Positions 32,705 to 40,495 of a DNA stretch of 54,953 bases are shown one piece after another. This DNA comes from Nanobdellota archaeon. GTDB lineage: Archaea; Nanobdellota; Nanobdellia; Woesearchaeales; UBA9642. The notes below the pieces were generated by a model. The model did not search any database. It saw only the letters and a program-made list of their open reading frames with translations, and was not told where the DNA came from. The translations under genes and the position numbers were made by a program. Where the stretch lies: the NCBI GenBank assembly GCA_021813435.1, contig JAKAKR010000005.1, positions 1 through 54,953 of the forward strand, in the 5' to 3' direction. Each line of letters opens with the position of its first letter. The stretch's first letter is position 1.

Positions 32705-32818
32705 TTGTTGCTGTCAATGTGTGAACATGATAACAGCAACAATCGAGAAAAATTCACAGAATTGCAAATGGTGGATTTTTCCATAAATAACATCATCTGA
32801 TGTGAACGACAGCAACAA
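32705..32818 (+). repeat. Element E: divergent WGYGARC hairpin element
   Basis: TTGTTGCTGTC (32705-32715) and GACAGCAACAA (32808-32818) form a perfect 11-bp stem around 92 nt. TGTGAAC occurs at 32720-32726 and again at 32801-32807, where it abuts the right arm as in elements B, C and D. The left arm has a second possible partner, ACAGCAACAAT (32733-32743), which makes a competing 11-bp hairpin with 32704-32714. It lies between uS9 and rpoN. Core length and 5' motif differ from B, C and D, so membership is probable rather than certain. Confidence 0.55.
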
Positions 32819-32855
32819 AAAGATTTATTGCAAAAAAAATTCGAGGCAAACAAAA

Positions 32856-33053
32856 ATGATTATTCCCATCCGATGCTTTTCCTGCGGCAAACCCATTGCG
32901 CAGCATTGGGAAGAGTTTTCTGAGCGGTCAAAGAATGGCGAGGATAAAAAGAAGATCATGGACGATTTGGGTCTTGAGCGTTATTGCTGCAGGGCACTCT
33001 TCTTAGGGCATGTCGATCTCATCGATGATGCAAGTAAGTTCAAGAAATTTTAG
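32856..33053 (+). CDS. rpoN: DNA-directed RNA polymerase subunit N (Rpo10)
   Basis: The 65-residue protein is the archaeal RPB10 homologue: MIIPIRCFSCGKPIAQHW with CxxC, and GLERYCCRALFLGHVDLID with the CC pair that completes the zinc site. It binds the D-L assembly platform of RNA polymerase. ATG 32856 is the family start; an upstream frame from 32802 reads through element E. A TATA-like AGATTTATTG at about 32821-32830 suggests its own promoter. Confidence 0.95.
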   Translation: MIIPIRCFSCGKPIAQHWEEFSERSKNGEDKKKIMDDLGLERYCCRALFLGHVDLIDDASKFKKF

Positions 33054-33155
33054 ATCATTAAAATTATTATTTTTCTTTTAAAAAAAGCGGTGAGAACGAA
33101 CCAGCGGGGTGGTTATGATCATCAGCAAAACTGCGAATATTATTCGATACGCGCC

Positions 33156-33485
33156 ATGAAAAACCATAACATCGATGAACAGAGTATGTTCTCAAAACTT
33201 GCAAGCGATATCCATACGCTGCTCGGTGATGAACTTGAATGCGTAGCAATCCATACAATAAATTTACAGATCGAAGTCATTGTCAGTGACCTTGATGCGT
33301 ATATCAGCAATAACAGCTATGAGGCCATGAAACAATTGCTCGCAGGATATCGTCCGTGGATCGGCTCTATTGATTATAGCGTCGAGCAGTTATGTCCTAT
33401 CATCACAAAAATCACTGCCAATCCCGAACAGTACATTCCCATCTACCAGAGCAAGAGTTTCCAGGAACTCACGCAAAACCTTTAA
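33156..33485 (+). CDS. Uncharacterised 109-residue protein
   Basis: Starting at ATG 33156 the product is MKNHNIDEQSMFSKLASDIHTLLGDE, then alternating strand and helix (LECVAIHTINLQIEVIVSDLDAYISNN), with two cysteines. No family is recognised. A GTG at 33090 is a possible longer start; neither has a clear Shine-Dalgarno. It lies 25 nt upstream of the first HIT-fold gene and may be co-transcribed with it. Confidence 0.45.
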   Translation: MKNHNIDEQSMFSKLASDIHTLLGDELECVAIHTINLQIEVIVSDLDAYISNNSYEAMKQLLAGYRPWIGSIDYSVEQLCPIITKITANPEQYIPIYQSKSFQELTQNL

Positions 33486-33510
33486 ATACTCATTCTTCAA
33501 GGGGTAATGC

Positions 33511-34287
33511 ATGCCTGAGGAAATCGATACGAGCAATATGTCTGCTGAAGAGATTGCTGAGCTCCAAAAACAGAATTGCATCTTCTGTAAGATTGCAGAA
33601 AAACAGATCCCTGCAAAGATCATCCATGAGGATTCTGACATTATCTGCGTGCTGGATATCAACCCTGCATCCGAGGGGCACATTCTGGTCTATCCCAAAA
33701 AGCATTATATGATTCTTCCGCACATTCCTGATGATGTTCTCGGAAAACTGTTCAAGGGCGTGCAATTGATGTCAAATACTTTGCTCAAGACCGTGCAGTG
33801 CAAGGGTACGACAGTGTTTATTGCCAATGGCGCAGCTGCAGGACAGCGCGCCCCCCATGTGCTTATCCATGTCTTTCCGCGACGCGAAGGCGACGGACTT
33901 GTTGAATTACCAAAGTATGAGATGAATGAAGAGCAGATGTTAAAGTTACGGGCAAGTCTCAAGCCGTATCTTGCGCAAGTGTTTGGCGCGCCAAAAAAGA
34001 CCAATGAAAAGGTTGCAGAATTCCACGATGTCAAAGAGGAAAAGCAAGGGATTCATGTTACGCCGGATATTGCGCCTGAAGAAGAAGCAGAAGAGAAAGA
34101 AGAAGAACCAGAACAAGAAGAGACTCTTGAGTCTGCTGAGGAACCTGCACCGCAGGAAGTTAAAAAGAAGACCGCAAGAAAAAAGACTGCAGAAAGTCCT
34201 TCCCAAAAGACAATCCTGAAAGAGGAACCTCGACGACCAGCACAACAAGTGAATTTAGACGATATCGGCAAATTGTTCGGAGCATAA
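33511..34287 (+). CDS. HIT-fold protein lacking the central catalytic histidine, with charged tail
   Basis: Residues 20-160 are a HIT domain: CIFCKIAEKQIPAKIIHEDSD (23-43), NPASEGHILVYPKKHYM (51-67) and the motif region APHVLIHVFPRR. In FHIT/HINT the motif is H-x-H-x-H; here it reads H116-V-L118-I-H120, so the middle, nucleophilic histidine is leucine. A ~95-residue Glu/Lys/Pro-rich tail follows and ends in a short helix (VNLDDIGKLFGA). It is probably not a standard nucleotide hydrolase. A paralogue lies downstream at 34411. Confidence 0.82.
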   Translation: MPEEIDTSNMSAEEIAELQKQNCIFCKIAEKQIPAKIIHEDSDIICVLDINPASEGHILVYPKKHYMILPHIPDDVLGKLFKGVQLMSNTLLKTVQCKGTTVFIANGAAAGQRAPHVLIHVFPRREGDGLVELPKYEMNEEQMLKLRASLKPYLAQVFGAPKKTNEKVAEFHDVKEEKQGIHVTPDIAPEEEAEEKEEEPEQEETLESAEEPAPQEVKKKTARKKTAESPSQKTILKEEPRRPAQQVNLDDIGKLFGA

Positions 34288-34411
34288 TACTTAAGGATGT
34301 TGCCTGCAAGCGAACCTTCGGGCAGATAAGGCGATTGCAAATGACTCGAAACACTAGCGATGAACAAAACAATGTGAGCCAGGCAACACCCCAGATCATC
34401 GGAGCATAATA
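34277..34411 (+). mobile_element. Element D flanked by 13-bp direct repeats (candidate insertion with target-site duplication)
   Basis: TCGGAGCATAATA occurs at 34277-34289 (containing the stop codon of the first HIT gene) and exactly again at 34399-34411 (ending in the A of the next ATG). Between them lies element D: perfect 9-bp stem TGTTGCCTG (34298-34306) / CAGGCAACA (34380-34388) and a 73-nt core from CAAGCGAACCTT to AACAATGTGAGC. The layout is that of a small non-autonomous mobile element with a target-site duplication. No transposase is encoded in it. Confidence 0.55.
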
Positions 34412-34986
34412 TGAGTTGCGAGATTTGTGAAAACAAATTTGAGAAGAATCTCATCTACGAGAACGACAAGATCAAGATATGTCTTGCACTCGAGCCTGCA
34501 ACTAGCGGGCACATCCAATTATTTTCTCAGGAACATTATCCTATTCTTGAACAGGTACCCCTGCCGCTTCTCTCCTATATCAGTGCTGCGGCAAATAAGG
34601 TTTCCATACTCTTATTCGAGATGTTAAAAGTTCACGGCACTAATATCATCATCCAGAATGGTGTTCCTGCAGGACAGAATGTCCCGCATTTCTCAATCCA
34701 TATCATTCCACGACGCACTGATGACGGGCTGAAACTGGACTGGGACTTGAAACAGGCAGCTCCTGATGCACTAGAAAGCATACAGCGCATCATCACCGAA
34801 GGGATGAATACCTTGGAACAAAACCAACAAGTCCCCACGCCGCAACTTACCACAGAAACCGCAGAAGTGCCTGCGCCTGCCGAAGAAGAGACAACAGAAG
34901 ACAAAGAAGAAGAAAAAGAACCAGACCATCATAAAAAACAAAAAAAGAGAAATTATTATCTTGAAAGTCTGGAGCGGATACCTTAA
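34411..34986 (+). CDS. Second HIT-fold protein without central histidine, with charged tail
   Basis: The 191-residue protein is a diverged paralogue of the one at 33511. It has CEICENK (3-9), EPATSGHIQLFSQEHYPIL (28-46) and the motif VPHFSIHIIPRR, that is H93-F-S95-I-H97 with serine in the position of the catalytic histidine. A ~70-residue acidic then basic tail follows. Both paralogues have lost the same residue but keep the outer histidines, so a ligand-binding role is more likely than hydrolysis. The stop overlaps the convergent gene's stop by 4 nt. Confidence 0.75.
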   Translation: MSCEICENKFEKNLIYENDKIKICLALEPATSGHIQLFSQEHYPILEQVPLPLLSYISAAANKVSILLFEMLKVHGTNIIIQNGVPAGQNVPHFSIHIIPRRTDDGLKLDWDLKQAAPDALESIQRIITEGMNTLEQNQQVPTPQLTTETAEVPAPAEEETTEDKEEEKEPDHHKKQKKRNYYLESLERIP

Positions 34987-35471
34987 GATTGCTTCTTTCT
35001 CCGGGGCCTTGAAACATATCCAGTTAATATTGATCCGCCAATCACGACGCCTGCAAGCTCCTGAAACATTTTTGTATCGTTTTCACCTACTCTTTCTTGA
35101 GCAATAGCATCCAAGCGAGCATATTTTACAACAGAATCTTGAGGTGTTTCTTCCACAATCGTTTGCAACGAATCAGCAGTCTTTTTCAATTGCGCAACAT
35201 ATGGATCGAACTTCGGATCAAGTGAATATTTTACGGGAAACAGCACGGGATAATCCAAGCATTCTTTTGCACTCCGGTACATAACAATGGATTTAGAATA
35301 ATTGACACTGCTCAACTCGTAAGATTTTTCAGATCTCCCCAAGATAACATACACTGTTGAGGCCATAGTCAATAAGAGTCCTCCAAGAAGAGCGAGTTTA
35401 CCGCGATATGCTGCTCGCCCCGGACTTATAATTTCAGTCGTTTTCTCTTCTAATTGATTTTGGTTATTCAT
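34983..35471 (-). CDS. Membrane protein with two terminal helices, unknown function
   Basis: ATG 35471 is preceded by GAGGTGG and gives 162 residues. A transmembrane helix lies at ~27-45 (LALLGGLLLTMASTVYVIL). A polar, mostly helical exterior domain follows and a second hydrophobic stretch (AGVVIGGSILTGYV) precedes the basic end SRPRRKKQS. The domain between is probably extracytoplasmic. No family is recognised. Confidence 0.55.
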   Translation of the reverse strand: MNNQNQLEEKTTEIISPGRAAYRGKLALLGGLLLTMASTVYVILGRSEKSYELSSVNYSKSIVMYRSAKECLDYPVLFPVKYSLDPKFDPYVAQLKKTADSLQTIVEETPQDSVVKYARLDAIAQERVGENDTKMFQELAGVVIGGSILTGYVSRPRRKKQS

Positions 35472-35597
35472 TTTTGCCACCTCTTTAATCACAATCTATT
35501 TTTTGTTACTTCTTAGTAGTCGCAACAGTATATGAATCCTTGGTTCAATATCTATTAAACCGAAAAGTTTAATAATAAGATTAATCCTATAAGTTTA

Positions 35598-36455
35598 ATG
35601 ACTATCACATATACGCTTCCGTTCGGCAAAGAAGATAATGTCAAGAATCTTATCTTCACGATTCTCACCAAGGAGTATCCCCTGAAACTTATTGATCTCA
35701 TGAATATCATCAAGAAGCGTTATGGTAAATCAGTCACCTTTCAGGCTGTCCGCAAAGCAGCGCTCGAGCTCGAGAAAGAAGACATACTGGTGCGAAAGGA
35801 TAAAGAATTTGAGATAAACAAAGAATGGGTGGTGAATGCAAAGAAACAACTCGATATACTCTACCGTGATTTAACAAAAGAACAGATCCGTCCAAGAAAT
35901 ATTGATTCGATTAAAGGCGAGATTTCAGTGTTCACGTTCAATTCTGTCAATGAGATGATGAAATTCTGGGAGGACATCATCGATGATTGGTATCAGAGAT
36001 TCAAGAAGGGTGACCCAGATATCAATGCATATCAGGGAGCGCATCTTTGGGAGGCACTCCTGCATCCTGATCAGGAACGAAAGATCATGGAACAACTCAA
36101 AAAGAAAGGGATAAAGTCGTATTCTTTGTCCACAGGAAATACGCCGCTCGACCGCTACACTGCAAAATTTTATGCAAGCATCGGATTAAAGACTGCATTC
36201 ATTCCCTCGCAGGCAAGTTTTGACAAGAGCCATTATATCGCGACCTATGGCGACATCATCGTTCAGGCGAATTATCCGCCGGAAATCGTGAAAGCGCTTG
36301 ATGAATTCTTCAAGAAGAACAAGACTATCGAAGAGATGAATCTCAAAGCATTATCCGATATCGTGAATAAGAAAATCAGTATCCAGCTTACAATCATCAA
36401 GAATCTCTCGATGGCAGAACAGATCAATAAGTCGATCATCGAACAGATTGAATAA
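35598..36455 (+). CDS. Winged-helix transcriptional regulator, archaeal TrmB/ArsR-like
   Basis: The 285-residue protein begins with a winged helix (residues ~14-75: FTILTKEYPLKLIDLMNIIKKRYGKSVTFQAVRKAALELEKEDILVRKDKEFEINKEW). A C-terminal sensor-like domain (~110-270) follows, with SVFTFNSVNEMMKFWEDII, ALLHPDQERKIMEQLKKKG and SHYIATYGDIIVQANYP. The layout is that of archaeal one-component regulators whose second domain resembles the TrmB/phospholipase-D-like effector fold. Ligand and targets are unknown. It is convergent with the prepilin peptidase gene. Confidence 0.7.
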   Translation: MTITYTLPFGKEDNVKNLIFTILTKEYPLKLIDLMNIIKKRYGKSVTFQAVRKAALELEKEDILVRKDKEFEINKEWVVNAKKQLDILYRDLTKEQIRPRNIDSIKGEISVFTFNSVNEMMKFWEDIIDDWYQRFKKGDPDINAYQGAHLWEALLHPDQERKIMEQLKKKGIKSYSLSTGNTPLDRYTAKFYASIGLKTAFIPSQASFDKSHYIATYGDIIVQANYPPEIVKALDEFFKKNKTIEEMNLKALSDIVNKKISIQLTIIKNLSMAEQINKSIIEQIE

Positions 36456-36458
36456 TTC

Positions 36459-37334
36459 TTAGAAGAGTCTGAAGATGTTCAGGGAATAGAGCATCATAGT
36501 TATTATAAACGCGATCAGGAATGCCGGAATGAACGGGATTCCCTCTTTGATGGTAATCTTTTTTATTTTTCCCTGTTTCTCATATTTTTTGAGGAGTGCA
36601 ATCTGTTCCTGTGATATCCCAAGATCCTTTGGCCCTGCAACATACTTTTTTCCGACGTAGACATCTGTATAGATCCAGTCCCCCTCAGTCAGTTTTGCAA
36701 TAGGGATAGTTTTAACCATGCAGCCCTGCTCGATGACCTTGACAAAGATCCAGAGATAGAATATAAAGAATGCTGCGGCAATGATGATGAACAGGAACAA
36801 TTTATATTCTTCCGGGACCACAAGGATGGTCAGCGCAAGAAGAATGACAAGCGCGCCAAGCGCAATCCTGCGCATGATAAGGATATTTCTTTTTCTGCTG
36901 ATTGCAAGGAGCGCTTTCTTGAACTGCGCGCGATGCGATAACGCAAGGTACGCGCTCCAGAAGAGCCCATAGACTGCGCCGACGATAATGATGTTGATAA
37001 GGAGGATGAGCAGCCAATAATTATAGTCTCCGAAAAGTGCAAAGGCATTGAATCCGATAATCGCGCCTAGCCCCATGATGAGTTTGCTGTCTCCGCCGCC
37101 CCATTGCCCCAGATAGAACATCGCGTATGCAATCCCCATGCCGATAAGAAATCCCATGATGGTCTGGACGAGCGGGCGATAATCCCACGCAACAATCGCG
37201 TAGAGCGTGGCGCTTGCAAATGCCGCAAAGATAAGACCGTAGGATACATAATCCGGGACCTCGCGTTTTCGCAAGTCAGTGATTGACCCGATAAGCAATG
37301 CGACAAATGCAATGATGATTGATGCCCAGAGCAT
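36459..37334 (-). CDS. Type IV prepilin/prearchaellin peptidase (A24 family)
   Basis: The 291-residue membrane protease has the two catalytic aspartates of the A24 family: D20 in GSITDLRKREVPDYVSY and D82 in the GxGD motif WGGGDSKLIMG. There are six to eight hydrophobic helices and a cytoplasmic insert (AKLTEGDWIYTDVYVGKKY) before the final GIPFIPAFLIAF helix pair. It cleaves class III signal peptides of pilins or archaellins. No pilin or pilus ATPase gene is present in this window. Confidence 0.9.
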   Translation of the reverse strand: MLWASIIIAFVALLIGSITDLRKREVPDYVSYGLIFAAFASATLYAIVAWDYRPLVQTIMGFLIGMGIAYAMFYLGQWGGGDSKLIMGLGAIIGFNAFALFGDYNYWLLILLINIIIVGAVYGLFWSAYLALSHRAQFKKALLAISRKRNILIMRRIALGALVILLALTILVVPEEYKLFLFIIIAAAFFIFYLWIFVKVIEQGCMVKTIPIAKLTEGDWIYTDVYVGKKYVAGPKDLGISQEQIALLKKYEKQGKIKKITIKEGIPFIPAFLIAFIITMMLYSLNIFRLF

Positions 37335-37416
37335 GAAGAAAAAGATTTATCAGTGATATATAAAGTTGATGAAAAAGTTGATGAGAAGAATAGTAAAAAA
37401 TAATAGGATAAAAAAT

Positions 37417-37896
37417 TTAGAGATAGGTTGTGTGCACATGCGCATCCACTTTCGGCATTAACTTTTTTTCATAGAGGACGTTTCCGGTTGCAGTGATGAT
37501 GCCATGTTGCGCATCCTTAAAATAGACCGGGTGTATGCTCAAATCCAAACCGAGAAGATAACCCTTAGTTGCGCAGCTTTCCATAACCCTCTCAGTCAAT
37601 GTTTCCTTTACTTTTGCAAAAAGCATGTCCACTGACGAAATTTTGGCATCATCGCCAAATCGGTCAAGGATATGTTCAGTGCTAAAAAAATAATCAGGTT
37701 TTTTTGTTGTTCCGATATTTGCGAATACAATAGAGTGCAGCACTATATCATACGTGTGTACATTCCTGTTTGCATAGCATTCCGGCACCTGATCCTTTGA
37801 CAGTTCCTGTTCATTTGATATCTTTAGAGGAACGCCGATTCTCATGATACTTTTTAATAATTTTTCCAGTTTTTCCTTTTTTTCGAGTGTAGTCAT
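37417..37896 (-). CDS. Uncharacterised 159-residue protein
   Basis: ATG 37896 follows GGTGGTG and gives MTTLEKKEKLEKLLKSIMRIGVPLKISNEQELSKDQ... The product is a soluble alpha/beta protein with conserved-looking strands YDIVLHSIVFANIG, GLDLSIHPVYF and GIITATGNVLYEKK. No family is recognised. It is divergent from the Lrp-type regulator at 38026. Confidence 0.5.
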   Translation of the reverse strand: MTTLEKKEKLEKLLKSIMRIGVPLKISNEQELSKDQVPECYANRNVHTYDIVLHSIVFANIGTTKKPDYFFSTEHILDRFGDDAKISSVDMLFAKVKETLTERVMESCATKGYLLGLDLSIHPVYFKDAQHGIITATGNVLYEKKLMPKVDAHVHTTYL

Positions 37897-38025
37897 AAAC
37901 ACCACCACGTACAAGTATCCACTGTTTGGTAATTATAGAATAATCAAGCATTATATATATTTTTCTATAAATTTTTGCGTGAAAAACGCTAAATTTAAAT
38001 ATAAAACGCGCAATATGCGTGCATT

Positions 38026-38559
38026 ATGGATAAACAAAATTTTTCTGAAACTTCACAGAACAAAGAAACAATCCTGATCTATGGATCAGCACATAAATTC
38101 GATAAATATGACCGTAAGATCATCATAACCCTCAATCAGGATGCAAGACAAAATCTTGCAGAGATCTCAAAAAAAGTCGGTCTTTCACGGGACGCAGTAC
38201 GCAGTCGTATCCAAAGACTCATCAAGGATAAAGTGATACTTAATTTCAAGCCCATCCTCAATCCTCCGAATATGGGTTTTCCGATCATCAACTATGTCTT
38301 TATCGCGCTCCATAATCCCAGTGCAGAAGAGGAAAAAAAATTCATTGCATTCATGAAGGCGCACCGGAATATCACCTATGTCGCAAGCCTTATCGGCAAA
38401 TGGGACTTTATTGTTGATATCATGGCAGAAGACCCAGGAAAATTTAACGAAGTCTTAAAGGAGTTGCGGCAGAAATTCTCCTCGCTTATCAAGGATTATG
38501 AGGTCTACGGTGTTCTTGAAGAATACAAGTATGAAGAGATTGCGCCGCTCGTAGAATAA
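38026..38559 (+). CDS. Lrp/AsnC-family transcriptional regulator
   Basis: The 177-residue protein has an N-terminal Lrp HTH (residues ~26-75: KYDRKIIITLNQDARQNLAEISKKVGLSRDAVRSRIQRLIKDKVILNFKPILN). A RAM ligand-binding domain (~85-165) with VFIALHNPSAEEEKKF and YVASLIGKWDFIVDIMAEDPGKF follows. A ~24-residue polar N-terminal extension is present. TTTAAATATAAAAC about 25 nt before the ATG suggests a leaderless mRNA. Confidence 0.88.
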   Translation: MDKQNFSETSQNKETILIYGSAHKFDKYDRKIIITLNQDARQNLAEISKKVGLSRDAVRSRIQRLIKDKVILNFKPILNPPNMGFPIINYVFIALHNPSAEEEKKFIAFMKAHRNITYVASLIGKWDFIVDIMAEDPGKFNEVLKELRQKFSSLIKDYEVYGVLEEYKYEEIAPLVE

Positions 38560-38567
38560 AAAGGCTA

Positions 38568-39203
38568 TCAAATCATATGAATATGCCGCTGCACGAGTGG
38601 AGTCTTTGTATGTGCGTGCTTGGCAATAATCGAATGATACCATGCAGTGTATTCTTTTGATCCAATATAGAATTGCGAATCCAGAAAATCGCTCAAGAAG
38701 AGCAGAGTATATTGCTGTTGTTTGTGTCTTGTGATCTCATCGATACGTGTCTGGACATTTAATTTTGATCCTGACGGTTGGTCAGGAGAAATGTAGACAA
38801 AGAGCCGTTCAGTTTCAGGCAGTAGCTGTAATTTATATTTGCTTATGGAATGGCGGTCAGCATTCTCTGCGCAAAGATCTGTATAATGCGTGCTGGTAAA
38901 GAACAAAGAGATATCATTTTTCGGAATATGCGGTGTCTTGCCACGTTCGACTGCATTCAATCCTGCGGCAAAGTTCAGCACATCGGTGTTTGTTGTTAAT
39001 TGAATGACCAGTTGATCGGAGCCCTGGAATGACTGCTGCAATTCTTCAAGTGAAGAAATAGACGTGCATCCAAATTTTTTTGAGAGCATATCCTTAGTCA
39101 TGGTATATGCCGGCTCGATTGTGGATTCTAAATATGCACGAAGTTTCAGATAATTTTCCTTAGGATAATGCTTAAATTCGCTATCAATAGAGAGCATGGT
39201 CAT
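38568..39203 (-). CDS. Uncharacterised 211-residue protein
   Basis: The product begins MTMLSIDSEFKHYPKENYLKLRAYLES and is an alpha/beta protein with VIQLTTNTDVLNFAAGLNAVERG and ETERLFVYISPDQPSGSKLN. ATG 39197 is an alternative start two codons later. Nothing in it identifies a family. It is convergent with the Lrp gene (8-nt gap) and divergent from the zinc-ribbon gene at 39342. Confidence 0.5.
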   Translation of the reverse strand: MTMLSIDSEFKHYPKENYLKLRAYLESTIEPAYTMTKDMLSKKFGCTSISSLEELQQSFQGSDQLVIQLTTNTDVLNFAAGLNAVERGKTPHIPKNDISLFFTSTHYTDLCAENADRHSISKYKLQLLPETERLFVYISPDQPSGSKLNVQTRIDEITRHKQQQYTLLFLSDFLDSQFYIGSKEYTAWYHSIIAKHAHTKTPLVQRHIHMI

Positions 39204-39302
39204 TCAAAGAAGAGATTGTTTATAAAGTTTACTAAAATTAATCACTAAACAGTAATAACTAATAAACAAGAGTATTTTTATTCCCGTTCCGTAACATCAC
39301 AA

Positions 39303-39334
39303 TATTTATATATTAGTATACCTTATAGTATACT
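39303..39334 (+). promoter_or_regulatory. Promoter with palindromic operator candidate
   Basis: TATTTATATA (39303-39312) is a TATA box about 32 nt before ATG 39342. Directly after it AGTATAC-cttata-GTATACT (39315-39334) forms a perfect 7-bp-arm palindrome over the expected transcription start. A repressor bound there would block initiation. Confidence 0.5.
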
Positions 39335-39341
39335 GATTGCT

Positions 39342-39695
39342 ATGAACGACCCTGGTTCGACAGTCAAAATATGCGATTTGTGCAAGATCAGTTCTGAAGA
39401 GACAGCAGTATTCAACTGCAATTATGCCAAGGGCGAACTCAACATCTGCCTCGGATGCCTGACTGAAGGGATCATCGACATCTACAAGGACTCCATAAAG
39501 CCGCAAAAACAACAAATCAATATCAAACCTGCGTCTGAACTCGCATTCGAGACATTCGACATGCCCCTTGAGGTCTATGGGTTCTCGTGCGAGGAGTGTG
39601 GAAATGTACTTTTTGCAGACACATTCCCCATCATGTGCGACTGCGGACACATCCACCAGGAAGATGCAATAAAAAAACAGCAGGTTCAAAAATAA
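39342..39695 (+). CDS. Small protein with two zinc-binding cysteine clusters
   Basis: The 117-residue protein has an N-terminal CDLCK...FNCNY...CLGC cluster (residues ~11-43) and a C-terminal zinc ribbon CEECG...CDCGH (~84-105). These probably hold two zinc ions. No fold-specific residues point to a function; such proteins often bind nucleic acids or act as adaptors. The palindrome upstream suggests it is regulated. Confidence 0.65.
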   Translation: MNDPGSTVKICDLCKISSEETAVFNCNYAKGELNICLGCLTEGIIDIYKDSIKPQKQQINIKPASELAFETFDMPLEVYGFSCEECGNVLFADTFPIMCDCGHIHQEDAIKKQQVQK

Positions 39696-39802
39696 TTTTT
39701 TCTTCAATTATTGTTACTATCCCAAACATAGGCATCAAGAAGTACTGTGCAATAAAATAAAGAATTAAAAATTCTAAAAAAAAAATAAAAAGTTCTGAAG
39801 GT

Positions 39803-40213
39803 CTAGTTGTCGCGCCAGGCAACAAGTCCCCACATAATGAGCTGACCGATGAATGCAAGCCATCCAATGACTGGGATGAAAAACAGCACTGGCATAAGCG
39901 AGAGCCATCCGGGGTATTTTCTGAATTCATAGATGTGCCATGACCAGATGATGAAAAACACGAGATTTGCAACCGGCACAAGGAACATGAATACCCATGC
40001 CCAATGTTTTTTTGCAAGAATGGGGATGAGCGCAAGATTTGCGAGCGGAACCCATGCAAGCCATGCAATATCAGATCGCTTCAGCTTCTTTGCAAGCGCA
40101 GAGAATACCAACGCGAAATAGATGTATAATGCGATTCCGACAAAGATCATTGTTACCAGCGCTGCACCGATAAATGCGCCGATAATGCCGCCTTTAATAA
40201 AATCCGTCAACAT
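39803..40213 (-). CDS. Four-helix membrane protein (DUF5684-like)
   Basis: The 136-residue protein has four hydrophobic helices with short loops. It includes WLAWVPLANLALIPILAKKHWAWVFMFLVPVANLVFFII, a pattern shared with uncharacterised small membrane proteins annotated DUF5684 or 'signal peptidase I-associated'. A GAGGTGG ribosome site precedes ATG 40213. Confidence 0.6.
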   Translation of the reverse strand: MLTDFIKGGIIGAFIGAALVTMIFVGIALYIYFALVFSALAKKLKRSDIAWLAWVPLANLALIPILAKKHWAWVFMFLVPVANLVFFIIWSWHIYEFRKYPGWLSLMPVLFFIPVIGWLAFIGQLIMWGLVAWRDN

Positions 40214-40420
40214 TGTACCACCTCAAAATGGTTTATAGCATTCTCTGAACCACAGGAGTATAAAAAGGTTACGGAAAAAATGAAAGAGTAATTAAAGAAA
40301 AAACCAAAGAAGAAACCATAATCAGCAATCGTCCGATCAGTGATCGATGAGTAGTCGATCCAAATGTTTCCACTACTGTTGTTCCCATTACTGATTTTCC
40401 TCTACCGCACATAACAACAA

Positions 40421-40495
40421 TATTTATAAAACAACCCCTATTTCTTGCAGTACCAATGATTAATGAAGCGGCAAGGACCGCTGAATGAGGGAGTT
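40421..40495 (+). promoter_or_regulatory. eL8 promoter and kink-turn-like element in the mRNA leader
   Basis: TATTTATAAA (40421-40430) predicts transcription from about 40452 and a leader of ~85 nt. In it, GA-AGCGG (40465-40471) and CCGCT-GA (40478-40484) form a 5-bp stem capped by a CAAGGA loop and flanked by tandem G-A/A-G pairs, the core of a kink-turn. Bases before it (GATTAAT) could form the bulge and C-stem. eL8 (L7Ae) is the kink-turn binder, so autogenous control is likely. The rest of the 40214-40536 gap holds a small CGATCAGTGATCG palindrome and nothing else recognised. Confidence 0.6.

Noticed and set aside
39306-39707. Antisense cysteine-rich frame opposite the zinc protein
   Set aside because: Its cysteines are read from the complement of the real gene; the plus-strand frame has the TATA box and paired CxxC motifs.
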